Below, piece by piece: positions 26,024 to 33,538 of a DNA stretch of 33,538 nucleotides. The stretch spans positions 1 to 33,538 of the forward strand of contig WFUN01000026.1 in assembly GCA_015484905.1 (NCBI GenBank). Reading direction: 5' to 3'. The DNA is from Hydrogenimonas sp. GTDB taxonomy: Bacteria; Campylobacterota; Campylobacteria; Campylobacterales; Hydrogenimonadaceae. The notes beneath the pieces are model-generated. The model made no database searches. It was not told the DNA's origin and worked only from the letters and a program-made list of their open reading frames with translations. The position numbers and the translations under genes are program-made. The number at the start of each line of letters is the position of its first letter. The stretch's first letter is position 1.

Positions 26024-28357
26024 CTAATATAGTGACTCGAACGAGCCGTCGATATATTTTATTCGATCTATGCCGGTACTGTTGTCCAGCGTTCCGATTA
26101 CACGGCCATCTTTGGTAAGCGGGGTCGTGGCATTGTAATCGATGTTTCCATTGTCTATGACTACGGTAAGAGCAAGACCGTTTCCTGTGGTGAGTGATAT
26201 GTTGCCGTCTCTTGTCGTATCGTTGTATCTTCCGTTGGCATTCACTGTCATAGCACCGTATACATATACGAAAGTGCTGTTGTTTTCATTTGTAGCAGGA
26301 TCGAATTCGTAAGCAAGGTTAAGACTCATATCGTCAAGTCCGGCACGTTTTAGTGTACCACTCAACGTAACTCTTGCGTGCGGCTCTTCGTTCGCGGTCA
26401 CGTTTATATCGGAGGCATTGAGAAGAGTGACACCCATTGTTCCTGCTACTTCCGTTTCGGTCTGTACATTTTTCAGACTTCCACTGAAGGTCATACTGCT
26501 TGGCAGATATCCGCTGTTTCCGATTGTGTAATTGTTTTCGTTGGTTGTCCAGAGCGAATCAATCTGAGGATTGCCGCCGTTTGAACAGGTTCCATTGAAC
26601 GTTACCGCCGCATTCGACAAATCGTTGTATGTGTACTCGCCGGCTATAGTTTCGTAGAAGTTTCCGCTATTGTCGGTAAAAATGGTATATACGGAATTGT
26701 CAATCATCGTTATATCAAAAGACTGATTGCTGTAATCGACATAAGGGTTGATCGGATCTGCCGGATTGCTGCAGCCTACATGCCCTCCTGCGTTTGTGAG
26801 ATGTTGTATGGAAAGTCCGCCTTTGTCAGCCATAGATTGGTTAAGCGTATATCCTACGCTCATGGTTCCGGTAGCGGTATAGTTTTGATCCAAAGCCCCG
26901 TTTAGGGTCAATTCGTTGAGTTTTACATAGTTGAGCGTGAATGGATCGGTCGTATTGGAGCTGTTGTAGTTGTATCCTATATCGGCTTTCACCCCTTTCA
27001 ATCCCGTCAGAGTGCCGTCTGCAGTGGAGAGATTGATATCGCTTACATTCAGACTCGCGCCATCGGATGTCTTCGTTAAAGAGATGTTGGCCTGAAGAGT
27101 CTGTAGATTTTGGGTAGATTCGAAAAGCTTGTTGGCAGGAAGTGTACCGCTGAAGCTCATTGAAAGAGATGTAAAACCATTTGGATCGATAGTGGTCGGA
27201 TCCGGAGCCGGAAGAGTGATCGTGCCGCTTCCTCTTTGATTAGCAGCTCCTCCGATTGTATCTGTAATGGTGTAGTTCCAGATAGAAGAGCCTGTGTCAG
27301 TTCTTGTAAGGTTTGCTTTCCTGGTATCTCCATTTGTCAGAGTTACAAAAGTGGTATTTACATCTATCAGGCTGTTTTGTATCCCATAATCTATGGCATC
27401 GGCCAGATTACCTATAACAGCAGCGGCAAGATCGCCGTTTAGCGTTACGTTTACAAATAGTGAATCCATAGCTTTGGCTTCCTTGTCGAAAAGGCCGCCG
27501 CTTTTGAAGAGATCGTCTCCTTGTGTTCTAAGATTCTGGAAAAAGGCTTTTGCCGAACCTACGTCATCCAAAGATCCGGCATTGTCAGGAACTTGTGGCG
27601 TATATGTCGTATTGTTTTCTGCAGCCTCCACAAAAGGTGTGGTGACATTGTTCTCTTTCATTTTCCTGGCAAGCGTGTCCGTTAAGTTGCTGTCGTCTCC
27701 AAGAACTCCGTCACTCGCATCTTCCGCTACAATTTCTACAAGCTCCTGGATAGTCAAATTGTTTTCTGTAGCGGCTGTGTGAAACGCCTCTATCACTTTG
27801 GCGTACAGACCTGTTGTAGGATCGGACGTAATGGGATCGGTTCCAAATATCTGTGCCGCAGCGACACGAGCCTGCTCCACTTTGCTCTTGTCGAGAGTCG
27901 CGTTAGGATCACCGCTTGTAGCCATCATGAACATTATGTGAGTGGAAGGAGCGATATTGACGGTGACCTCTTTGTCTTTTTCTACAGGCGCTGCAGAAAA
28001 GAGCTGCGTAGTTGTCGGGCAGGCTTTAGTCGTATTTGTATCTGGGAAAAAGAGGGAGGAGTTTTCGTCGCAGGTGACAGATACTATGGCTACACCTTCG
28101 AAGCCGTCGACGTCGATTTTGTATGTGCCGTTTTTATCGTCTGTTCTGCCGCTCCCTATTACCGTGCCGCCTGCACTGTTTGCACGGACTTCCACGACAC
28201 CGTTGAGTATCAGTTCGTCTACCGCCGTACCTGTGAGCGTAGTACCGGCTGCGGTAAGAGTGGAGGTACTGCTGCCGCCACCGCACCCACTCAATAGCAA
28301 AGAGCCTGCCAGTATCGCGCTGGCAATAGTACTGATTCGTCTGACTTGTGCATCCAT
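26024..28357 (-). CDS. large surface-type lipoprotein, unknown function
   Basis: The 777-residue protein has a lipoprotein signal peptide ending LLLSGC (Cys25) followed by a Gly/Ser linker. Residues about 40-95 (ELILNGVVEVRANSAGG to YKIDVDGFEGVAIVSV) resemble a carboxypeptidase-regulatory/Ig-like beta-sandwich. The remainder is beta-rich, very high in Asn, Thr, Asp and Gly, and repeatedly returns to LSGTL/LTLNG-like strands, as in extracellular adhesin-like or filament-like proteins. Nothing identifies an enzyme. It has AGGAGC 6 bases before the ATG and its own promoter. It is followed directly by the putative barrel gene, suggesting a pair that acts at the outer membrane. Confidence 0.7.
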   Translation of the reverse strand: MDAQVRRISTIASAILAGSLLLSGCGGGSSTSTLTAAGTTLTGTAVDELILNGVVEVRANSAGGTVIGSGRTDDKNGTYKIDVDGFEGVAIVSVTCDENSSLFFPDTNTTKACPTTTQLFSAAPVEKDKEVTVNIAPSTHIMFMMATSGDPNATLDKSKVEQARVAAAQIFGTDPITSDPTTGLYAKVIEAFHTAATENNLTIQELVEIVAEDASDGVLGDDSNLTDTLARKMKENNVTTPFVEAAENNTTYTPQVPDNAGSLDDVGSAKAFFQNLRTQGDDLFKSGGLFDKEAKAMDSLFVNVTLNGDLAAAVIGNLADAIDYGIQNSLIDVNTTFVTLTNGDTRKANLTRTDTGSSIWNYTITDTIGGAANQRGSGTITLPAPDPTTIDPNGFTSLSMSFSGTLPANKLFESTQNLQTLQANISLTKTSDGASLNVSDINLSTADGTLTGLKGVKADIGYNYNSSNTTDPFTLNYVKLNELTLNGALDQNYTATGTMSVGYTLNQSMADKGGLSIQHLTNAGGHVGCSNPADPINPYVDYSNQSFDITMIDNSVYTIFTDNSGNFYETIAGEYTYNDLSNAAVTFNGTCSNGGNPQIDSLWTTNENNYTIGNSGYLPSSMTFSGSLKNVQTETEVAGTMGVTLLNASDINVTANEEPHARVTLSGTLKRAGLDDMSLNLAYEFDPATNENNSTFVYVYGAMTVNANGRYNDTTRDGNISLTTGNGLALTVVIDNGNIDYNATTPLTKDGRVIGTLDNSTGIDRIKYIDGSFESLY

Positions 28358-28397
28358 TGTTCGCTCCTGTTGTAATTTGTATTATCGTAACATTCAT

Positions 28398-28403
28398 ATT
28401 ATA
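28398..28403 (-). promoter_or_regulatory. -10 element of the lipoprotein-barrel operon
   Basis: TATAAT on the minus strand lies 41 bases upstream of the ATG at 28357. The -35 is weak (TTTCTC at 17 bases). The remaining 28404-28629 region shows AT-rich sequence with a possible TACAAT (28580-28585) for the divergent sensor gene and nothing else recognisable. Confidence 0.45.
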
Positions 28404-28629
28404 TACCCGGCTCCTTTAACGAGAAATTAAAACATACTGTTTCAGGCTTTCTTAAACAAAAATCTGAGTATTTACAAAAAATGGTCGGCGTGACAGAGTT
28501 GATAGACTTTGACGTTAAAATTCATATGAAAACCGTATCTATTGGGAGTAAAAAGGTGTAAAATACTCAATATTTGCGATACAATTCGCTATTATGTAGT
28601 ATCTATCAAACCTTGTTAAGGATAAGTGC

Positions 28630-29529
28630 TTGCAGATAAAAGAGATCCAGCAGTTTTCAGAGATTCGCCCAAAAGCCAGGGCATATCTTTGCTACCTGCT
28701 TTCAAGAAACATTCCCAACAGAACGCCTGAAGTGACTCTCGATACGATCATCGCCGCTTTGAAGAAGATAAAAAAAGAGGTTAAAGAGATCGATACGCTT
28801 TATGTTCTCGATCCGAAAGGACGGCAGATAGCGAACAATGTAAGCAGAACTCCGGCTTTTCGCACCGGCGAGGGCGAAAACAGGGCGATGCGGGCCTACT
28901 ATTATCGGGCTGTCAGAGAGAAACGGTGTATTCTCACCGATCCATACCCTTCCAAAATAGGTGGCGCGCTCGTCGTTACCGCAGCCTATCCCGTATATAA
29001 CGACAAAGGACAGCTGCAATATGTAATCTGTGCCGACATACCTCTGGACAAACTTCTTTACATGGTGCATCCGGCATCGGCTGAGACGCTTTTTGGCAGA
29101 TTTACCAAAATAGGGTACGCTCTTTTTTCTCTGGCCCTGTTGGCTGTATCGGTATTCCTGTTTTTGAATGGAATCAAAAGTTTTTTGACATATGGATTCA
29201 ACCTGATCCATATAGATATCAAGGAGATGTTCGAGGCGACTATTCTTTTGACGCTCTCTTTGGCGATTTTCGATCTTGTCAAAGCGATATTCGAAGAAGA
29301 GGTACTTGGAGAGCACAAACGCGGCGAGCACGACGAGATACACAAGACTATGATCCGTTTTCTCGGTTCTATCATTATCGCCCTTGCCATAGAGGCGTTG
29401 ATGCTCGTATTCAAATTCGCTATAATCGACCCCGAAAAGCTAATATATGCCGTATATCTAATAGGTGGTGTAACGATGCTTCTGATCGGTCTTTCGTTCT
29501 ATCTTAGAAGTATTAGAAGAGGTGAATAG
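28630..29529 (+). CDS. PDC/Cache-type sensor with four C-terminal membrane segments
   Basis: Residues about 1-150 look like a PDC (Cache) ligand-binding domain: IDTLYVLDPKGRQIANN, AYYYRAVREKRCILTDPYPS and VVTAAYPVYNDKGQLQYVICADIPL. Four hydrophobic segments follow at about 157-180, 202-222, 240-262 and 267-290. No kinase, methyl-accepting, GGDEF or HAMP output domain is present. Usually a PDC domain is periplasmic and follows a first membrane helix, but here there is none, and an in-frame stop at 28597-28599 with no other start codon rules out a longer N-terminus. The TTG start has AAGGAT upstream. The stop overlaps the hisH GTG by one base. Confidence 0.7.
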   Translation: MQIKEIQQFSEIRPKARAYLCYLLSRNIPNRTPEVTLDTIIAALKKIKKEVKEIDTLYVLDPKGRQIANNVSRTPAFRTGEGENRAMRAYYYRAVREKRCILTDPYPSKIGGALVVTAAYPVYNDKGQLQYVICADIPLDKLLYMVHPASAETLFGRFTKIGYALFSLALLAVSVFLFLNGIKSFLTYGFNLIHIDIKEMFEATILLTLSLAIFDLVKAIFEEEVLGEHKRGEHDEIHKTMIRFLGSIIIALAIEALMLVFKFAIIDPEKLIYAVYLIGGVTMLLIGLSFYLRSIRRGE

Positions 29530-30146
29530 TGATTGCGGTTGTCGATTATAACATGGGCAATCTGGCCAGTGTCGTCAATGCGCTCGAAAAAGTCGGTGCC
29601 TCTTGTAAAATAGTTTCGGATCCGCACGAGATCAAAAGAAGCGATAAAATTCTGCTTCCCGGTGTGGGCGCTTTCGCGGATGCCATGAGGCATCTTCAAA
29701 AGAGCGGAATGGATGAAGCCATTTTGGAGTTCGCCCAAAGCGGAAAACCTCTGCTCGGCATATGTCTGGGGATGCAGCTTCTATTCTCAAGGAGCAGTGA
29801 GTTTGGCGAGCACAAAGGGCTGGGATTGATACCGGGAGAGGTTGTGCCGTTTGATCCTGATCTTTTCGACTCTTTGCACAAGATTCCGCACATGGGGTGG
29901 AACGAGCTCTTCGTTCAGAAGCAAAGTCCGCTTTTTGAAGGGCTTCCGGGAGATTTCTATCTCTATTTTGTGCATTCGTATCATGCCGTGACGCCGGATG
30001 AGTACGCGATAGGAAAGACATGGTACGGATATGAGTTTGTCAGCGCCGTTCAAAACGACAATATTTTCGGCATGCAGCCTCATCCGGAGAAATCACATGA
30101 CAACGGTTTGAAAATTTTGAAAAATTTCGTTGAATTTCAAGGATAA
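29529..30146 (+). CDS. hisH: imidazole glycerol phosphate synthase, glutaminase subunit
   Basis: It supplies ammonia from glutamine to HisF in histidine synthesis. The glutaminase triad is Cys79 (LLGICLGMQ), His185 and Glu187 (GMQPHPEKS). YNMGNLASV at the N-terminus and VHSYHAV are family segments. The 205 residues are normal. The GTG start shares a base with the sensor gene's TAG stop. hisA follows after 4 bases. Confidence 0.95.
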   Translation: MIAVVDYNMGNLASVVNALEKVGASCKIVSDPHEIKRSDKILLPGVGAFADAMRHLQKSGMDEAILEFAQSGKPLLGICLGMQLLFSRSSEFGEHKGLGLIPGEVVPFDPDLFDSLHKIPHMGWNELFVQKQSPLFEGLPGDFYLYFVHSYHAVTPDEYAIGKTWYGYEFVSAVQNDNIFGMQPHPEKSHDNGLKILKNFVEFQG

Positions 30147-30150
30147 TAGT

Positions 30151-30867
30151 TTGGAAATACTTCCTGCAATAGACCTAAAAGATGGAAAAGCGGTCAGGCT
30201 GACCAAAGGATTGATGCAAAGTGCCAAAATATACAGCGATGAACCATGGCAACTTGCCGTGAAGTTCGAAGAGATGGGTTCGAAATGGCTTCATCTTGTC
30301 GATCTGAATGGTGCATTCGCCGGTGAACCCAAGAATCTGGACCAGATTGAAAAGATTCGTAAAAACTGCAATCTGAAAATGGAGCTCGGCGGCGGAATCC
30401 GTGACGAGGAGACGATAAAGCGCTATCTCGACCTCGGTATCGACAGGCTCATACTCGGCTCCGTAGCGGTGAGAGATCCGAAGTTTGTCGAAGAGATGGC
30501 GTCGAAATATCCGATTGCGGTAGGAATAGATGCGGTGGATGGATATGTGGCTGTTGAAGGATGGGCGCAAATCAGCAAAATGAAAGCGACCGATCTTGCG
30601 AAAGCCTTTGCCGATAGCGGCGTCGAAGCCATTATATGTACCGATGTCGGGCGTGACGGAACCCTTGAGGGGGTCAACATACCTTTTACCGTTTCCATAG
30701 CCGAAGCTTCTGGGATAGAGACCATCGCAAGCGGCGGAGTACGTGACATCGGTGATATAAAGGCCCTGCTTGAAACGAGAAAAGTTGCCGGGGTCATTGT
30801 AGGAAAAGCCTTTTATGAAGGTACGATAGATCTTGAAGATGCGTTCAGGCTTGTTGGAAACAGATGA
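30151..30867 (+). CDS. hisA: ProFAR isomerase
   Basis: HisA is a (beta-alpha)8 isomerase acting on the ProFAR intermediate of histidine synthesis. The catalytic Asp8 lies in [17 protein letters not shown], and the second catalytic aspartate is in [25 protein letters not shown] and [10 protein letters not shown] are the two phosphate-binding turns. I start at TTG 30151, giving 238 residues, because CAAGGAT lies about 6 bases upstream. A TTG at 30130 in the same frame would overlap hisH and add residues not seen in HisA. Confidence 0.95.
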   Translation: MEILPAIDLKDGKAVRLTKGLMQSAKIYSDEPWQLAVKFEEMGSKWLHLVDLNGAFAGEPKNLDQIEKIRKNCNLKMELGGGIRDEETIKRYLDLGIDRLILGSVAVRDPKFVEEMASKYPIAVGIDAVDGYVAVEGWAQISKMKATDLAKAFADSGVEAIICTDVGRDGTLEGVNIPFTVSIAEASGIETIASGGVRDIGDIKALLETRKVAGVIVGKAFYEGTIDLEDAFRLVGNR

Positions 30868-30987
30868 GAGGGTAGATCGATGAGAAATTTTCCCTGGCAG
30901 CAAGTGTAAAAAAATTCTTAATCTTAATTAAATGGTCCAAACGATAAAATGAGCAAAACATAATTCTATATTTGTGAAGGACACCCA

Positions 30988-31365
30988 TTGAAGATAATGG
31001 TAGTAGACGACAGTTCAACGATGCGTCGTATTATTAAGAATACATTGGGACGATTGGGATACAAAGATCTCCTCGAAGCGGAGGATGGAGTTCAGGCATG
31101 GGAAGTGATGAAGCAGAATAAAGACGATATAGGTGTGTTGATCACGGACTGGAACATGCCCAATATGAACGGCCTGGAGCTTGTCAGGAAAGTGCGCAGT
31201 GAAAGTATTTTTGAAGATATTCCCATCATCATGGTGACTACCGAAGGAGGGAAAGCGGAAGTTATCACAGCGCTCAAGGCCGGAGTGAACAACTACATTG
31301 TAAAACCCTTTACGCCTCAGGTACTCAAGGAGAAACTTGAAGCGGTACTCGGCTTGAACGACTGA
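30988..31365 (+). CDS. cheY: chemotaxis response regulator CheY
   Basis: This is a single receiver domain of 125 residues. The acidic pocket is D7/D8 (MVVDDSS), the phosphorylation site is D54 in ITDWNMPNMNG, the Thr of MVTTEG is the switch residue, and the Lys of IVKPFTP completes the site. No output domain is present, so it acts by binding the flagellar motor switch or a kinase. The TTG start has GAAGGA 6 bases upstream. Its stop overlaps the prmA ATG by one base. Motility is therefore likely in the organism. Confidence 0.93.
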   Translation: MKIMVVDDSSTMRRIIKNTLGRLGYKDLLEAEDGVQAWEVMKQNKDDIGVLITDWNMPNMNGLELVRKVRSESIFEDIPIIMVTTEGGKAEVITALKAGVNNYIVKPFTPQVLKEKLEAVLGLND

Positions 31366-32210
31366 TGCGCGAAACTTACCACGAGCTGAAAGTAACCCCT
31401 TCGGCAGAGTTTGAACTGTTCCAGGATTTTTTAATGACCGTTTTTCAGGATACGATCGAAATAGGCAAAAAGAGTCTAATACTTCGCTCCGAAGATCCTC
31501 TCGATGAGATTGCCTGGGGCGCGAAGAGTTTTGCCGAGGCGTTGTCTGAAAAGTTTGGCAGACGGATCAATGTTCAAACGCAACTGAGTGAGAAGAGAAA
31601 TGAAGATTGGGTCGCAAAATATCGTGAAGCGATCCGTCCTGTGGAGATAGGAGAGTTTTATCTTCACCCGAGCTGGGAGAGCCCGCTGTGCGGGAAAACA
31701 AATATAACGATCGATCCCGCATTGGCGTTTGGATCTGGTCATCATGAGACGACTGCCGGTTGTCTGGCGGCTATAGGGAAGAGAGTGAAAAAAGGGCAGA
31801 CGCTGCTTGATGTGGGATGCGGAAGCGGAGTGCTGGGCATCGCCGCTTCGATGCTTGGTGCAACTGTGGATGCGTGCGATACAGATCCTTTGGCTGTAGA
31901 AAACGCGAAGAAAAATTTCGAGATCAACGGTTGTGCTCCAAGAAACATCTGGCTGGGCTCGGTTGGCGGAACCAAAGGGTGCTACGATGTCGTGGTGGCG
32001 AATATTGTAGCCGACGTCTTGAGGATGATAGCCGGTGACCTGAAAAGAAGAGCCAAAAATGACGGAATTTTGATTCTTTCAGGGATACTGGATTCAAAAG
32101 AGGATTTCATAGAAGAGGCTTTTGGCGATCTGGAGCTTCTTGAGACTATAGCCATGAACGAGTGGCGAACGAAAATTTATAGAAAAAATAAGGAAAAAAA
32201 TGGCGGATAA
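31365..32210 (+). CDS. prmA: ribosomal protein L11 methyltransferase
   Basis: This SAM-dependent enzyme methylates ribosomal protein L11. [16 protein letters not shown] and the SAM loop [16 protein letters not shown] are characteristic, followed by [10 protein letters not shown], the NPPY-like position. The 281 residues include the family's N-terminal substrate-recruiting region. It overlaps cheY by one base and ftsH by 11 bases. The cheY-prmA-ftsH order is one I recall from other Campylobacterota. Confidence 0.93.
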   Translation: MRETYHELKVTPSAEFELFQDFLMTVFQDTIEIGKKSLILRSEDPLDEIAWGAKSFAEALSEKFGRRINVQTQLSEKRNEDWVAKYREAIRPVEIGEFYLHPSWESPLCGKTNITIDPALAFGSGHHETTAGCLAAIGKRVKKGQTLLDVGCGSGVLGIAASMLGATVDACDTDPLAVENAKKNFEINGCAPRNIWLGSVGGTKGCYDVVVANIVADVLRMIAGDLKRRAKNDGILILSGILDSKEDFIEEAFGDLELLETIAMNEWRTKIYRKNKEKNGG

Positions 32211-33538
32211 GAATCCAAAAAAAGATCCGAATGATCAAAACTTTTTCAAGAAAAACCCCCTTCTGACATTTGCAATCTTCTCTTTGCTTATCATTGTGCT
32301 TTTCAAAAGTTTCATAGATACGCAAGAGGGTCAGTTCGGTATACAAAATCCCAATGCCATAAATGGAGGAGCGCCTGTAACACAGACCAAAACGGTTCCC
32401 TATAGCGATCTGAAGAAGATGATTAAAGAGGGAAGGATAAAGTATGTGTCGATAGGGCAGATGACTATCAAGGCCATTTCGAGCGAAGGAGGATACAAAA
32501 CCCTATATATCGCAAAAAAGGTCGGCGAAGACAATACGCTGATACCGCTTCTTGACAAGATGGGAGTCGAATACAGCGGATACACCGAAAGCAACTGGGT
32601 TGGCGAAGTTCTTTTCGGGTGGGTGCTTCCCATATTGATCTTTTTTGGTATATGGATGTTTCTTGCAAGCAGGATGCAGAAAAATATGGGCGGCGGAATA
32701 CTTGGCATGGGAAGCAGCAAAAAGCTTGTCAATTCCGAAAAGCCCAATATCACGTTCGATGATGTGGCCGGAGTGGAAGAGGCGAAAGAGGAGGTCAAAG
32801 AGATCGTGGAGTTTTTAAAGTATCCGGAGCGTTATATACGCCTGGGTGCGAAGATACCAAAAGGCGTTCTTCTTGTGGGACCTCCTGGGACCGGTAAAAC
32901 CCTTCTGGCCAAGGCTGTTGCCGGAGAGGCAAACGTTCCTTTCTTCTCGGTGAGCGGGTCGAGTTTTATAGAGATGTTCGTGGGTGTTGGTGCGGCACGT
33001 GTCCGTGATCTGTTCGAGCAGGCTAAAAAAGAGGCTCCGGCGATTATTTTCATAGATGAAATAGACGCAATCGGAAAGAGCCGTGCAGCGAGCGGGCAGA
33101 TAGGGGGCAACGACGAGAGAGAACAGACTCTCAATCAGCTTCTTGCAGAGATGGACGGATTTAGTTCCGATACGCCGATCATAGTTCTTGCTGCGACCAA
33201 CCGCCCCGAAGTTCTCGACCCGGCACTTTTGCGCCCCGGAAGGTTTGATAGACAGGTATTGGTGGATAAGCCGGATTTTGAGGGTCGCATAAAGATTTTG
33301 AAAGTACACGTCAAACATATCAAAATGGCTCCTGATGTGGATTTGGAAGAGATAGCACGCCTGACTGCCGGCCTTGCAGGAGCGGATCTGGCAAATATCG
33401 TAAACGAGGCGGCGCTTCTTGCGGGAAGAAAAAACAAAGAGCATGTTGAGCAGGAAGATTTTCGTGAGGCTGTCGAACGGGCAATCGCCGGGCTCGAGAA
33501 AAAATCGCGCCGGATCGCTCCGAAAGAGAAACGTATAG
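32200..33538 (+). CDS. ftsH: ATP-dependent zinc metalloprotease FtsH (3' end outside window)
   Basis: The first 446 codons of the membrane AAA+ protease that degrades misfolded and regulatory proteins are present. There are two membrane helices (about 20-36 and 137-156), a periplasmic domain between them, Walker A GPPGTGKT (227-234), Walker [12 protein letters not shown], and the second-region-of-homology RPGRFDRQV with the arginine finger. The AAA lid ([21 protein letters not shown]) is complete. The HEXXH protease domain lies beyond the window edge. AAGGAA precedes the ATG, which lies inside the end of prmA. Confidence 0.95.
   Translation, partial: MADKNPKKDPNDQNFFKKNPLLTFAIFSLLIIVLFKSFIDTQEGQFGIQNPNAINGGAPVTQTKTVPYSDLKKMIKEGRIKYVSIGQMTIKAISSEGGYKTLYIAKKVGEDNTLIPLLDKMGVEYSGYTESNWVGEVLFGWVLPILIFFGIWMFLASRMQKNMGGGILGMGSSKKLVNSEKPNITFDDVAGVEEAKEEVKEIVEFLKYPERYIRLGAKIPKGVLLVGPPGTGKTLLAKAVAGEANVPFFSVSGSSFIEMFVGVGAARVRDLFEQAKKEAPAIIFIDEIDAIGKSRAASGQIGGNDEREQTLNQLLAEMDGFSSDTPIIVLAATNRPEVLDPALLRPGRFDRQVLVDKPDFEGRIKILKVHVKHIKMAPDVDLEEIARLTAGLAGADLANIVNEAALLAGRKNKEHVEQEDFREAVERAIAGLEKKSRRIAPKEKRI

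Noticed and set aside
27779-28430. Plus-strand open frames of 162-172 residues
   Set aside because: They are shadows of the large lipoprotein gene; Cys/Arg/Tyr-rich composition without start signals.
1-33538. Mobile elements, CRISPR arrays, prophage or integration sites
   Set aside because: No transposase, integrase, regular repeat-spacer pattern or long direct repeat was seen. The tmRNA 3' end, a common integration site, has no integrase beside it.

Overview
The window looks like chromosomal DNA of a campylobacterotal (epsilonproteobacterial) bacterium. Three things point there: a tmRNA whose tag (ANNTDYRPAYAVA) closely resembles the Helicobacter and Campylobacter tags, a UPF0763/DUF2603 gene directly after argF (a family I know only from this phylum), and frequent TTG starts with short, overlapping operons. 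The cytochromes, diheme peroxidase, Fe-S oxidoreductase subunit and anaerobic HemN suggest a respiratory, probably free-living member (Sulfurovum/Hydrogenimonas/Nitratifractor-like). The genus cannot be fixed from the sequence alone.

Layout, left to right. (1) 1-1975: the 5' end of a minus-strand membrane protein gene, then alr overlapping an alpha/beta hydrolase. (2) 2015-4162: a signalling protein with a PAS-like region and a degenerate GGDEF domain, behind a clear promoter. (3) 4181-9151, all minus strand: ribA-rsmG-PP0621-like-hypothetical, then htpX on its own promoter, then a TrpD2/YbiB-like protein and an MFS carrier. (4) 9234-11722: hemB, argF, UPF0763. (5) 11915-14308: a secreted seven-CXXCH cytochrome c. 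(6) 14450-18410: hemN, a GlpC/GlcF-like Fe-S protein, a META-domain lipoprotein and lgt. (7) 18391-20983 minus: ruvB, an AI-2E family permease and a secreted thioredoxin, joined by 4-base overlaps; then panB (minus). (8) 22021-23537: an Hpt-like protein, trpA and ssrA (tmRNA). (9) 23585-28357 minus: a large surface-type lipoprotein with a putative outer-membrane barrel, then a lipoprotein-type diheme peroxidase under a Fur-box-like site. (10) 28630-33538: a PDC-type sensor with four membrane segments, hisH, hisA, cheY, prmA and the 5' part of ftsH.

Most of the window is core metabolism: heme (hemB, hemN), arginine (argF), histidine (hisH, hisA), tryptophan (trpA), riboflavin (ribA), pantothenate (panB), D-alanine (alr), lipoprotein maturation (lgt), recombination (ruvB), translation and ribosome modification (ssrA, rsmG, prmA), and membrane proteostasis (htpX, ftsH). 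The accessory parts are the seven-heme cytochrome, which sits in an otherwise conserved argF-UPF0763-hemN order, and the 24.9-28.4 kb lipoprotein/barrel pair. Regulatory signals legible from sequence include a HAIR-like palindrome (HspR-type) over the htpX promoter, a 16/19 Fur-box match over the -10 of the peroxidase gene, a consensus ssrA promoter inside trpA, and overlapping divergent promoters between panB and the Hpt gene. I saw no insertion sequence, CRISPR array, integrase, tRNA or rRNA. No stretch over 300 bases lacks a gene; the longest gap (28358-28629) holds the promoter of the lipoprotein gene and nothing else I can name.
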